From Sternotherus odoratus (taxonomy: Eukaryota > Chordata > Testudines > Kinosternidae): 64,000 nucleotides of DNA. The notes beneath the pieces were generated by a model that was given only the letters and a program-made list of their open reading frames with translations, was not told the origin of the DNA and did no database searches. Location of the stretch: positions 12,720,651 to 12,784,650 of the forward strand of contig JAVMKO010000003.1 of assembly GCA_032164245.1 (NCBI GenBank). The letters run 5' to 3'. Below, one piece after another: positions 34,944 through 46,445 of this stretch (position 1 is the first letter of the stretch; every line of letters starts with the position of its first letter). A program made the position numbers and the translations under genes.

Positions 34944-35130
34944 AGTCACACTTTAAAGACTAACACATTTATTTGGGCATAAGCTTTCCTTGGTTAAAAG
35001 ACCCATGTCTTCAGGTTTTTTACCCATGCAAGCTTATGCCCAAATAAATCTGTTAGTCTTTAAGGTGTGACTGGACTCCTTGTTGTTTTTGTGGATACAG
35101 ACTAACACAGCCACCCCTCTGATACTTGTC
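34944..35130 (+). repeat. Fold-back repeat, 43-bp arms, with turtle-repeat tail
   Basis: Arms 34944-34986 and 35030-35072 match as inverted copies at 41 of 43 positions, with a 43-bp spacer. The right arm contains TTAGTCTTTAAGGTGTGACT and is followed by GATACAGACTAACACAGCCA, the tail of the family seen at 7045 and 23259. Confidence 0.82.
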
Positions 35131-35959
35131 AAAAGAATGAGGATGGCGATTTAGTTCTGAGCATTAGCTAGGAAGAGGTCATTACAAACTTTGTTTTTAG
35201 TTCAAGTGGAAGCTAAGTTCTTGGTTCAGGGGAGGGAACTGGAGGAGAGGAACTCCACACAGTGACTGTAAACAATGCACTCAATGAGTTTAGAGCTGAA
35301 ATGGAGGTCGGTAACAGTTGGCAAAGTATGTGTAATCAAAGGTAGGAGTGTTTAAGATGCAAGAGACTAAACCATGTTTGTATTGTGAGGGGAAAGAGAC
35401 AGAGCAGAGTTAAGAAGAGGAGGAAGGAAGGGGATGAGAGTGGGCTCAAAGGAGATCAGGAAATGGGATGGGGTCACTGGTGCAAGTGGAGGAGGTAGAG
35501 GAAGAAAGAATATGGAAAAACATCCACATCTGTGACATGGGGGAAGAAGGGTAGTGTGGTAGGAGAGGAAAGGAAATTACATTGTGGTTGTGGTTAGAGG
35601 CCACTTACATTGTGGTTGTGCTTAGAGGCCATTAGACCAGAGCTCTGTTGTACTAGATGCTGTAGTTTGACTGCCATGGAAGTTGTGTGCGTGTGTAACT
35701 GACAGTAGAATTTATCTCCTGATTCTGGGAATTGTTTTATGCATCTCCCAGTGAGAAGTTCTCCCTCTTTAGCAGATGGACACAAGGAAGTGAAATGCCC
35801 TGCCCATGATTAGTCACTGGAAGTATTTTTGATCTCCTATTAGTAGTTTGTAATTAACTACAGACCTCAGTGGTCAAGGATGCAGCCCCATGCTCTGGAT
35901 GTCCCCAAATGTCTGACTGCTAGAAGCTGGGACTGGATGAGAAAGTATGGAGCACTTGA
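35131..35959. other. Intergenic, no recognised feature
   Basis: A short local duplication (ACATTGTGGTTGTG..TTAGAGGCCA) occurs at about 35579-35632. No gene. Confidence 0.4.
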
Positions 35960-36085
35960 TAATTGCCCTGTTCCATTTATTCCCTGTGAAGCATTTGGTA
36001 CTGGCCACTGTCAGAAGACAGGATACTGGGCTAGACGGACCTTTGGTCTGACCCGGTGTGGCCGTTCTAATGGTTTTAATCCCAA
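35960..36085 (+). mobile_element. CR1-like LINE 3' end
   Basis: GGGCTAGACGGACCTTTGGT followed by CTGACCCGGTGTGGCCGTTC is a characteristic turtle CR1 3' terminus in plus orientation. Confidence 0.65.
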
Positions 36086-36135
36086 TTAGTAAAGTGAGGA
36101 CACAATGTTAAAACCTGATTTTCCACTCATCGATT

Positions 36136-36258
36136 ACACTAGTATAGCTGCATAGACTATAGTATACACTATACTATACACTAGTATACACTATACTAGT
36201 GTATAGTGTATATATACTAGTGTACACTATACTATACACTAGTATAGCTGCATAGACT
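36136..36258. repeat. 100-bp tandem duplication with palindromic TATACACTA core
   Basis: ACACTAGTATAGCTGCATAG at 36136 recurs exactly at 36236. Between them, TATACACTA and TAGTGTATA alternate, giving a strongly palindromic AT-rich tract that could extrude as a cruciform. Confidence 0.75.
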
Positions 36259-36507
36259 TTCAGCTGGCCCTGAAAGTGTGATCTGAAAATAATCAAGGAG
36301 AAGATGTCATTTACGGACCTTGTTGACCACGTGCATCATAGCAAAGTATGGTGAATGGCTATTTACTGCTCCCATGGTGGCAGGACACTGGTCCCTCATA
36401 ATCAGCTTGGATCAAATGTGAAGGGAAGTATGTAGTACAGAGGATTTTACAATAGGGATATTGTCACTCTGTGATAGTTCCCAGCACTGTCATCCATGGT
36501 TTATGGG

Positions 36508-36540
36508 CGGGGGGGGGGGGGGGGGGGGAGGGGGGAGGGA
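36508..36540 (+). repeat. Poly-G tract
   Basis: An almost uninterrupted run of more than 20 G, broken by single A residues near its right end. It is likely prone to slippage and assembly error. Confidence 0.85.
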
Positions 36541-38836
36541 AGTCCTCTCCTGCCATCTGTTGTTCAAAGAGAGGAAGTGAATTTGCATAGATGATACCAT
36601 GTGTGGTATGGGATACTTTTTGGTGGTTTGGGATTAAAATTCAATTAAATTATGATAGTATGGCTCCAAATCATCGAAGGTGAGAATGAATCTAGAGGGA
36701 GCAATTAAATGCATAGACACGTGACTTGTAGATTGTAGCTGAACCATTTTATTTGACACCACTGGCCCCCCAAAAGAGAAAATAATCCATGCAGTCTTCT
36801 ATTTATTTATTTATTTGACAAAAATTTAATTAGAAAATCAGTCTTCAGTTGATTATAAAATTACACAAGCTAATAAATCTTGGTAACATATAGAGAGAAT
36901 ATTTTTTCTATGAACAGTAGACTTAATAAAAAAGTTAAAATAATTAATGGCATTCATCAATTATCTTCTTTTTCCACACTATATTTCCCAATAAAAATGA
37001 TATAGTCATCAACCTTTATTTAAAAATTATATATGTTTGTGATAGCTTTTCAAGACTTGAAAGGGACAATACTAATATTTAGATCATTCATTCATAATTT
37101 TTAGTGACCCAATATGTTGAAGCACAACAGGCTTATAACTATGCTCATAAAAAGAACTTTAATTTTCTGAACTCAGCAAAAATATATGTTTAGGAGAATA
37201 TTTGTTCAGAATTAATGATTATAATATTGTCCCTTTTAAAAGAAGTGTCCATTAACTTTTTAGCATTAAAACTTAGTTAGAATCATTCATTCAATAAAGC
37301 TTGCTATGTTACATACAGTAGTGTTATACCAGAGTGGTGATATATTGTGCTGGTGTCTTGTGCTATCTATGAAGTGTGTGCATACCCATGAGCTGGGAGT
37401 CTCTGGTTAAATAAAATAGGGCATTGCTGTCACATGAAACTGGCATGAGAAAATTTTGATTAAAAGTGAAAAAATTTAATTTGAATATGTTTATATGCTG
37501 CATTAAATTAGATGTTCACTGGTCAGTTCTACCATGCTCCAACTTTACAAGCACTTTACAAGTGCTAGGACACTTGTAAAAGCCCCAACATTTATTTACT
37601 GTATGTTTACAATACAAAGCAGTTAAAAAAATCCACGCAAAACAATGAAGAATGAATATGCAGTATCTACATTATCTTATGCTTCTCATTAAAATGATGA
37701 CTAGTTTGCAAATCAGAGCTAATTAATTCAACAGAATTGAAGTCTGGTTTGTTTGTTTTTGTTTTGCATAGTGCATTCAATACCTGGTATTTTCTGGCCT
37801 GTGATATTGATGGCTAAAGAAAATATTTAAATAAATACACAGTCGTTTATACAGCATCACATTTTATTTCAAGCGTTTGGAACCCAAAATGATAAAAGGA
37901 GATTGGGAAAATGACTTGGCAAACTGCACAGAATGTATAGCTATAGAATGTATTTATATTACACAGCCTAAAATGGTCACCATTAAATCATCACTTAGAC
38001 AACAAGTCTGCAGTTTTCCCTTGCCTGCCACAGTGAAATGTAACTACTAATATACTGTTTTTTCCTTCTGGATTTTCATTGAAGCCCTGCTGAAAATAAA
38101 TAACCATTGCTACCTAAGGGAAAGACTCAGTAATACATTTGGAGCTAGGCTTGTTATATTTTTCACACATTGCAGTGTGCGTGACTCTGTATCTTCTCCT
38201 TGTTCTTTCTCTGAAAAGTATCCATCATAGTTGATCTGATTTATGTTGCAAGACAGCCCACTGAAGTCAACAGAATGACTCCCATGGACGTCACTGGGCT
38301 TTCAGTCGGGTGAAAGAGATGGTCCTGGATATGATCTTCAGACTTTCCCTGTTGCTCCCTGGGAATAGGGTGTGCCAGACCCATGGGTGACCCTGACTCC
38401 TCCCAAATGTGGCACCTCCCCTCTGTTCTGTATTGCTGAATGCCTTTCTCTACTGTTTCCCTAGCACACTCTGTTCGAATGACAGAAGTCTGACTATGGA
38501 CATTCTCTGGCATGAAAACAATATTTCTGGGTCATGGTTTATGTTCAGTTTTTGATTCAGATATTTAGGGTGGGATTTTCAAAGCATTCAGCTTTGGCCT
38601 AACTCTGCGCCCATTGAAGTCAGTGGGGGTTTTACCATTGATATCAATGGAAGTGTTTAAGCCAACACTGAGGTGCAGATGCTCAAAGGCCTGTAGATGA
38701 TCAGCGCCCATTGAAACCAATGAGACTTAGACACCTTAGCACCTCTGAGGCTCAGGGCTTGGGTGCTTTTGTAAATTTTACCTCTTTAAGTGTTTCACTC
38801 AAGTGCCCCTCTAGAAATGTGTAGAAGTGTAGAATA
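36541..38836. other. Long AT-rich, repeat-poor intergenic stretch
   Basis: From about 36,780 to 38,240 I see no transposon signature and no gene; the sequence is evenly AT-rich. Near 38,600-38,760 several CATTGAAGTCAGTGGG-like palindromic motifs appear, of the MIR/L2-like kind. Confidence 0.45.
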
Positions 38837-39584
38837 CAGGGGTGGCCAAGCCACAGTTCATGAGCTGCACGTGGTTCTTTGACAGTTAAAGTGCAACTCC
38901 TGGAGCCTCCCATACTCCCTCCGTGCATTCTCCACCTGCCAGACCGGGCTCAGGGCTTCTGGCCCACAGTGCAGGGTGGGGCTACGGGCTTCCATCAGAG
39001 ATGACTGGTGCCTGCTGAGAGTGGAGAGGCACCATTTAAAGCTCCCCCCCACAACAGCTTGAGTCACCCAGCCCCAGGCGCACGCCCCCTCTTTCCCTCA
39101 GTGGCCCCTCCCTGCAGCTCCCAGGTGTTAGCTCCACATGGAGAGGCAGCGGCAAACAGCTGGGAGCAGCAAGGAGGGGTTCTGCTTGAGCTCCTTGGGG
39201 AGAGGCAGCAGCAAAAGCAGTGGCTCTCTGTGCAGCTCTGAGCTATTTGCCGTTGTCTCTACCCAAGGTGCAGCTCACAGCTTTCCGGCTCCAGCAGCTG
39301 TTGTGCAGGGCAATACCATGTGACCGGCAATACCATGTGACCGAGCGGGGCCAGCAAACCCAGGCAAAAATTGGGGGGGGGGGGCATGTGACCCTTCTCA
39401 CACACCACCTCTGTCTTCTGCTCAGCAGGAAGGGGGGGGGGGGTCTCAGGGCTTCACCCCAAATCCCAGGCAGGTGACTCCCCATGGGGCTGAAGCTCTT
39501 AGCCCTGTCTGCCGCACCCCAGCTCTCAATCTTCTGAAGATTGCCGTATGCGGCTCGGAGGCTCAGTAAGTTTGGCCACCCCTG
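38837..39584. mobile_element. hAT-like non-autonomous element
   Basis: CAGGGGTGGCCAA at 38837 and TTTGGCCACCCCTG ending at 39584 are inverted termini. Flanks GTAGAATA (38829-38836) and GTATAATA (39585-39592) match at seven of eight positions, an eroded hAT target duplication. The interior is GC-rich with G-runs at 39369-39385 and 39430-39450. Open frames on both strands are spurious. Confidence 0.78.
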
Positions 39585-42500
39585 GTATAATACAATGCTA
39601 CGTCTAAAATAGATCAGAATCCCTTTAATTAAGAGAATAGAGAGATTAACATGATTTTCAGTAGAGAAAAAGGCATAGGACAAAAACGTTCCTGGAATGG
39701 AAATGAGTGTCACGTATTGCTGAATAATTACCACCAATGAAGCAAACTTTGTCATATGCAGTGTGATGGCCATGGTGGTATAGTTATATATTAATGCCAT
39801 CTAGCCTCATTTCAAGCCATAAGGTATATTCCAAAACAATGCGTGCATGACTACTAAAAATCAGAAACTTCAAACTAAAGTAAGTTCTGCTTACTGGAAC
39901 GGTTGACATTTGTGATAGCATAAGATCAGTACAGGGTATTAAACTGAAAAGTTATGAATTCATGTTTTGACAGTCTAAGGTAAATGCTTAAAACATATTT
40001 TTCCTTCCTCATTTATATTCTGCAATATAAAACAGAAAAGGAAAATTCAAAAGGGACTAGACTATAAAGTCATGCCTCTACTTCCTCCCTGTCTCAAAAC
40101 ATACTAAATAGTGACTGAATACTAGGAAAACGTCCAAGATTTGAGTCTAAGGTGAGTAAAGGAGATGCTCCCTTGGGGATATTGCTAACATTGGTCATGG
40201 ATGTGTTGCTTATTGCATTGCGGTATAACTGACGAGTTATTTTTGTCCATCTTACATAACAGACTACATGGCTATCTATTCTTGTTATCTGAGTCAAACA
40301 TAATTTAACAAGCGATGGGCCTGATCTCACTCCCACAGAAGCTGGTATCTGTGGGATCATGCCCTGAGTCAAAACCAATGGAAGTCAACGAGAGTCTCTC
40401 CAATCATTTGAGCGGGTTTTGGATCAATTCTCTAGGTGAGCAAATTATAGACAAATGGTAATGTAGTAAACGAGAGAGAAGTGTATCCCATGAGCTCAAA
40501 GCGAATTTAAAGGATTCTTCAGATCAAATCTCAGGCATGAGCCCATGAGATGGTAACTAGGGGTCAACTAGCTAGGCGCTTATGTACTATGCTGTGGGAT
40601 GTGGTATAGAAACCTAGGCAGAATTGCATAGAATGCCATTCTTCAGCCACAGGACACACGGAAACATACAGGAGTATAACCTAAACGATGTGACTATAAA
40701 GCTTGATATATTAACCACCAACGGTAACTAATATAAGAAGAAACTAGAATACAGAAAAGGCAAGGGTGGAGTTCTCAACTTTCCAATGGTGTATATAGCG
40801 TGTCTTTCTAACCAGGTGGTGCATAATATATCTTACCTTGCAACGCATCCCAGGTGCTTAGAGGCCACTTGCAGGCAAACTAGGACACTTTTAGAATCCC
40901 AAGCATCCTGGACCAGTCCATCCTTGGCCTCTTGAAAAGTATAGAGTGCTGTCAACTACCTATTGATCTTGCATGAGATGCTCAGCTCCTAGAAGGATTG
41001 GGCCAACAGGCAGTGGCTTCATCCCTGTATCACATTTGCTGATTCATATTGTCACTTTTCATCCTCATAGAGCATTAACAGAGCCCTGGGTGATGAGCTA
41101 GCCATACCTAGTATTTGATTACAAACAGCTTATTTTTTTTAAATGCAATCAATCATTCACTGGCCAAAAAAACATGAGGACTCCCATCTATTATTTATCC
41201 ATGCAGTGGAAATTATTCTGAGAACACGGATTCAAAATGTCTTTGAAGCTTTTGCTGTCCTTGTACATAAAATTATTCTGCAATACACTCTCTAAAGCTT
41301 TTTATCCCCCCTCCATTTGATCCAGAAATAACTGACTGAGCTTCTGACCAGATGAAGACACACATGGTTCCCCTAGACCATACCTTCAACCAGAGTTACT
41401 TCGGGCTTCTGTTTCTTTATTCCTAATTGCCTGATATTACTTTTCTTGAGAATAGCCCAGTCTAATGGTCAGTACAAACACAGTCCCATTCATAGGTTTG
41501 TTCACGGTCTTCTCATGTTTTGCAGTTCAAGGGAGCAAAAGCTTTCACATAGCTTAATCAATTCCTACAAAATAAATACTACAAAATAAGAAAAAAATTG
41601 AGAGCAAAATGCTGGTCTTTACACCAGTGTAAATCCAGAGTCATTCCTCTGAGTTTATTGAATTTAAACAGGTTTACACAGATGCAAGAGAAAATCAGGT
41701 GCCCCAGTAATGTAATGATGGAAGCCCTATCAGCAGCTATACTAATAATAACTCATTGTTTCACTGAATAACCCTGTTTCTCTCTATGAATCCACCTGTT
41801 GTCTCTTGTGTTGTCCCTAAAATATAGATTTGCTGAACTGATTCAAAAGATTTCATTTCCACTCAGTTTAACGTTAAACTATATTTCTCTATTAGGGTGC
41901 ATTACCTCATGGGAGTTGTAGTTTGAATCTGATGCCCCTGTTCTCAGCTATGGCCCAGGCTCTGCCATGATGCTCCAACAGTGAAAGCTTATGCTGAAAT
42001 AAACTAGTTAGTCTCTAAGGTGCTACAAGTATTCCTCGCTTTCTCAACAGCTATGCAACTCCTATCCAGTACCATGCTATTACCCCACGGGGAAGAATGC
42101 GGGGAATCAGTCATCTGATCTACAGCTCATATGAGGGATTATGCCACCATTCAGTGTTGAATAGACTTGAAACAAAACACTTCAACCAAGTGAAATATTT
42201 TGTTTGTTTTCCTGATGTGAAAGTGAAAAGTTTTGGCAAAATCAAAAGTTTCCTTTGGAAAATTTCAATGTGGCAGAAACAGCATTTTCCTCAAAAGACT
42301 GAAAGTTCCCATCTCCAATTATAATAAACAAATACATAGAAAACTGAACTGCATTTGACCATCATCTTCAGCAGTGGGCAATACTTCAACTAAGCAATTT
42401 TCTGATGTGTTATTAAGGGAGAGCACAGCAATTATTACAAGATCTGTGTAGAGGGGAAACCTTTATAGTTCAGGTTGCTAAGTGCAATTCAAAATAAGAC

Positions 42501-42994
42501 AGTACCAGTACTCATCTCATTAAAAAAAATAAACACTACTCAGCCACTAGGAACCATAAATCTTTAGATAAAAAATTATTATATCAACCTTATGCACACA
42601 ACCCCCCCCCCCCAATATATAGAAACATTCTCACTGATCAGCACCCTAACAACTGTATCTTTGTCTTCAGTGCAACACTTCCAACAGCTATCAGGTCAAA
42701 ACCAACTTTACCTATACACGAGAACTATACTTCAAAGCTGAGCATAATATATATATATATATATATCTTACTCTTCTTCATGAAAGAGTTGCACAAAGTC
42801 TATCATGCCTGTATACGAACATAGACAGTCTACAAAAAAAGATTTTCACAGCTGAAAATTACATTAATGTGATACAAACAGCAATGTTCTTTGACTGATC
42901 AAAATAATTCCATGTATCAATTAGACAGCATTACTTAGAAAGAGTTCATGCAGAAGGAGCTCAGACCAGCAGTCTTCCATATTCATTCTGCACC
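39585..42994. other. Intergenic, mostly unrecognised; two small repeats and an AT microsatellite
   Basis: About 41890-41960 carries CTCATGGGAGTTGTAGTTTG, related to the piece at 32010. About 41985-42045 is a fragment of the CACGAAAGCTTATGCT family (GTGAAAGCTTATGCTGAAAT). About 41610-41700 holds CACCAGTGTAAATCCAGAG-type palindromic remnants. An (AT)n run lies at about 42747-42767. No gene. Confidence 0.5.
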
Positions 42995-44070
42995 ACAGAA
43001 TCCTAGAATTGTAGGACTGGAAGGGACCTTGAGAGCTCATTTAGTCCCGTCCCCTGCACTCATGGAAGGACTAAGTATTATCTAGACCATCCCTGACAGG
43101 TGTTTGTTTAAAAATCTCCAATGATGGAGATTCCACAACCTCCCCAGGTAATTTATTCTAGTGCTTAATCACCCTGAAAGTTAGGAAGTTTTTCCTAATG
43201 TCCAACCTAAACTTTCCTTACTGCAATTTAAGCCCATTCTTCCTGTTCTTGCGTCAGAGATTAGGGAGAACAATTTTTCTCCCTCCTCTTTGGAACAACC
43301 TTTTATGTACTTGACAACTGTTATCATCTCCCCTCTCAGTCTTCTCTTCTTCAGACTAAACAAACCCAATTTTTTCAGTCTTCCCTCATAGATCATGTTT
43401 CATTTTTTGTTGCTCTTCTCTGGACTTTCTCCAGTTTGTCCACATCTTTTCTGAAATGTAGCATCCAGAATGGGAGACAATACTCCAGTTGAGGCCTAAT
43501 CAGTGTGGCATAGAGCAGAAGAATTACTTCTTGTGTCTTGTTTACAACACTCTTGATAGATCCCATAATGATGTTTACTTTTTTTGCGACAGTTACATGT
43601 CTGACTTATATTTAGCTTGTGATCCACTATGACCCCCAGATTTATTTCTGTAGTACTCCTTCCTAGGCAGTCATTTCTCATTTTGTATGTGTGCAACTGA
43701 TTGCTCTTTTCTAAGTGGAGAACTTTGCATTTGTCCTTATTGAATTTCATCCTATGTACTTCAGACCATTTCTCCAGTTTGTCCAGATCATTTTGAATTT
43801 TAACCCTAACCTCCAAAGCACCAGCAACCCCTCCCAGGTTGATATCATCCACTAACTATAAGTGTACGCTTTGTGCCATTATCTAAATCATTGACGACAA
43901 TAGTGAACAGAACCTCACCCATAACTGATCTCTGAGAGTCTACACTCGATATGCCCTTCCAGCCTGACTGTGAACCATTAATGACTACTCTCTGGGAACA
44001 GTTTTCCAACTAGTTATGCACCCACCTCATAGTAGTTCCATCTAGGTTGCATTTCCCTAGATATGGCTGT
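42995..44070 (-). pseudogene. CR1 LINE, 3' end
   Basis: The minus strand has GLFSLKKRRLRGEMITVVKY (near 43315-43370) and DLDKLEKWSEVHRMKFNKDK (near 43730-43790), the C-terminal part of CR1 ORF2, in separate frames. The 3' end is at about 42995 (CAGAATCCTAGAATTGTAGG on the plus strand). Dead copy, 5' truncated. Confidence 0.78.
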
Positions 44071-45439
44071 CTACTGTATCTTTCTTGCCTTTATAATGTA
44101 TTTATCACTGTACGCTATGGCTTCTGATGCTGTATCTGTCCTGTGGATACATAAAGGAATTCTGTTACCAAGATTGTCAATCCATTTTCACAAGTTCTAA
44201 GTACACTTAAAAGAAAATAACACTCCCATATTCTCAGCTCAAATGCTTCCGGCCATTCTCTTCAAACACACAATAAACTAATTCACTCTTCTGCAAGTCT
44301 TTTGATCCCTTTGGAGAAGTTAACTTTATCTGGGCCTACTAACCCCCCAGGAACTTTGCTATAATTGCATCATGCCTTAGGACATATCCCTGCCATTTTT
44401 GAGAATCCCATGAATTTACTAATTTCAGCGGTCAGTCTCTTTCCACCACTTCTCCATGGTCTTCAAAGATCAAACTCCTTGCTAGGTGATGTTAGAATAC
44501 AGTGGAGAAGCCCAGCAGAATAGATGATTGTTAGTGAGAACTGTCTAAGTTAGATTTAACTTTTTCCCTAAACTGTTTCCAACTAGACAATACCGGGTGA
44601 AATCCTGTCCCCTGCTACAGCCCTTTGACTCACTTTGCAGAGATATAAGGAGACCCTAAACATCCTGGTTCTAGCTGCGGAAGGGTCTTACCTGGTGTAA
44701 GAACTGCGAAGGGTGACAGCTCTCAGGCTACCTTTCCCAGACCCTCCTCCTTAGCTCCAGGGAACCGAGTTTACCAACATGAACCATTATGCAGTTTCTT
44801 GACAATACCCTGGAGGCTGTAATTTAAGACTTCAGTTCTCCCTTCTGCTGGGCTGGGCTGTTCCTTTAAAAGCTGCAGCCCAGACTCTCGCCCAGTAAAT
44901 GCATGACCAAGCCTGAAAGACATTTCCAACATAGTGTCCTTTCTGAGCCAATACTCCTTTTGTAACTAGTAAATCTTTGCTTCATTCAGCCCATAGCTCC
45001 TCAGAGTATCATTATAATTATGATGCACATTTAATATGCACCCATCCCCTTGGCACCTGATGGCATAGTAAAAAGCCTAAGAAAAGACCAGACTCTGCAG
45101 AACACAAAAAACAAACAATCCAAGAGGAATACATTCCACAGAAGTTACTTTGGCAGAGCCAGTGATGGGGAATGCCAGTCAGAAGGCAAATGCAAGGGAA
45201 TTCTGGAAAGGAGGAGGGTGGAATCTGAACTCCGATTACGAGCAGAAATTTGGCCCTGACTCTGTTCTGAGCCATTCCAAAGGTCTGGATCTGAATCATG
45301 CCTAAACTTAGGGGTACCCAAAAGCTGGATCTGGATGCACGTTTTGTGTGTTTGGCCTGTGGCTCGTTTTCTGGGTCCTTATTTTTAGGGCTTGATACTA
45401 ATGCTGCCTTTCTGTCCTATTTGCTCTGACACCCCCACA
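44071..45439. other. Intergenic, no supported gene
   Basis: No recognisable gene. Around 45245-45345 is a degraded repeat with GGTCTGGATCTGAATC motifs like those in 59496-59677. Confidence 0.4.
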
Positions 45440-46445
45440 AGTGCAGGAGTGAAGTGGTTCTAGTGGACCCTTCCAGGGATCCATTTTTGGCTCTACTGTA
45501 TCTAACATTTTTATCACAGACTGGAAGAAAATAAAATAAGCATTAAAGTTTGCAGATGACTCAAAGGTTGAGAGAGTGGTAAAAAACAAAGAGGACAGGT
45601 CTGATACACAGTCTTCTGGATCACTTGGTAACCCGGGTGAAAGCAAACACTATGTATTTCAATACAGCCAAATGTGAAGTCATACATCTAGGAACAAAGA
45701 ATGTAGGCCAGGCTTACAGGACAGGGGATTTTGTTGTGGAAAGCAGTGACCCTGAAGGCGACTTGGGTGTCACTGTAGATAATCAGCTTAACATAAGCTC
45801 CAAGGACGACACTGTGGCCAAAAAGTCAAATGCGATCCTTGGTATGTATAAACAGGGGGATGTCGCGGAAGAGTAGAGAGGCTATACAACTTCTGTATTT
45901 AGTACTGGTGCGACTGCTACTGGAATGCTGTGTCCAGTTCTGATGGCCAAAATTCAAGAAGAATGTTGATAACTGGGAGAGGGTTTAGAGGAGAGCCAAG
46001 AGAATCCTTTGATTGGAAAACTTGCCACATAGTGATACACTTGAGTAGCTCAAGCTATGTATCTTAACAAAGGGGAGGTTAAGGGATGATTTGATCACAG
46101 TCCCTAAGTACCCACATGGGGAACAGAAATTTGATAATAGAGGACTCTTCAATCTAGCAGAGAAAGATATAACCAGCTCTGATGGCTTGAAGCTGAAGCT
46201 AAGCAAATTCCCAAAGAAGGTTAGGTGCCCATTTTTAACAGTAAGGGTAATTAACCATGAGAACAATCTATCATGGCCATGGTGGATTCTCGATCACTGG
46301 AGATTTTCAAGTCAAGACTGGATGTTTTTCTAAAGTATCTGCTATAGTTCAAACTATTAATTCAGGGAAGTCCTATTGCCTGGGTTATGAAGGAGGTCAA
46401 TTTAAGCTCTCACAATGGGCCCTTCAGGATTAATAATCTATGGAT
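45440..46445 (+). pseudogene. CR1/L3-type LINE, 3' third
   Basis: Plus-strand peptides MYFNTAKCEVIHLGTKNVG and ESSDPEGDLGVTVDNQLN (45650-45800) belong to the same family as the minus-strand LINE at 2745-4960. The 3' region at 46080-46340 has ITVPKYPHGEQKFDNRGLFN and then untranslated sequence. Stops and frameshifts throughout. Confidence 0.75.

Noticed and set aside
42747..42767. (AT)n tract considered as an origin or regulatory site
   Set aside because: A simple dinucleotide microsatellite with no supporting context.
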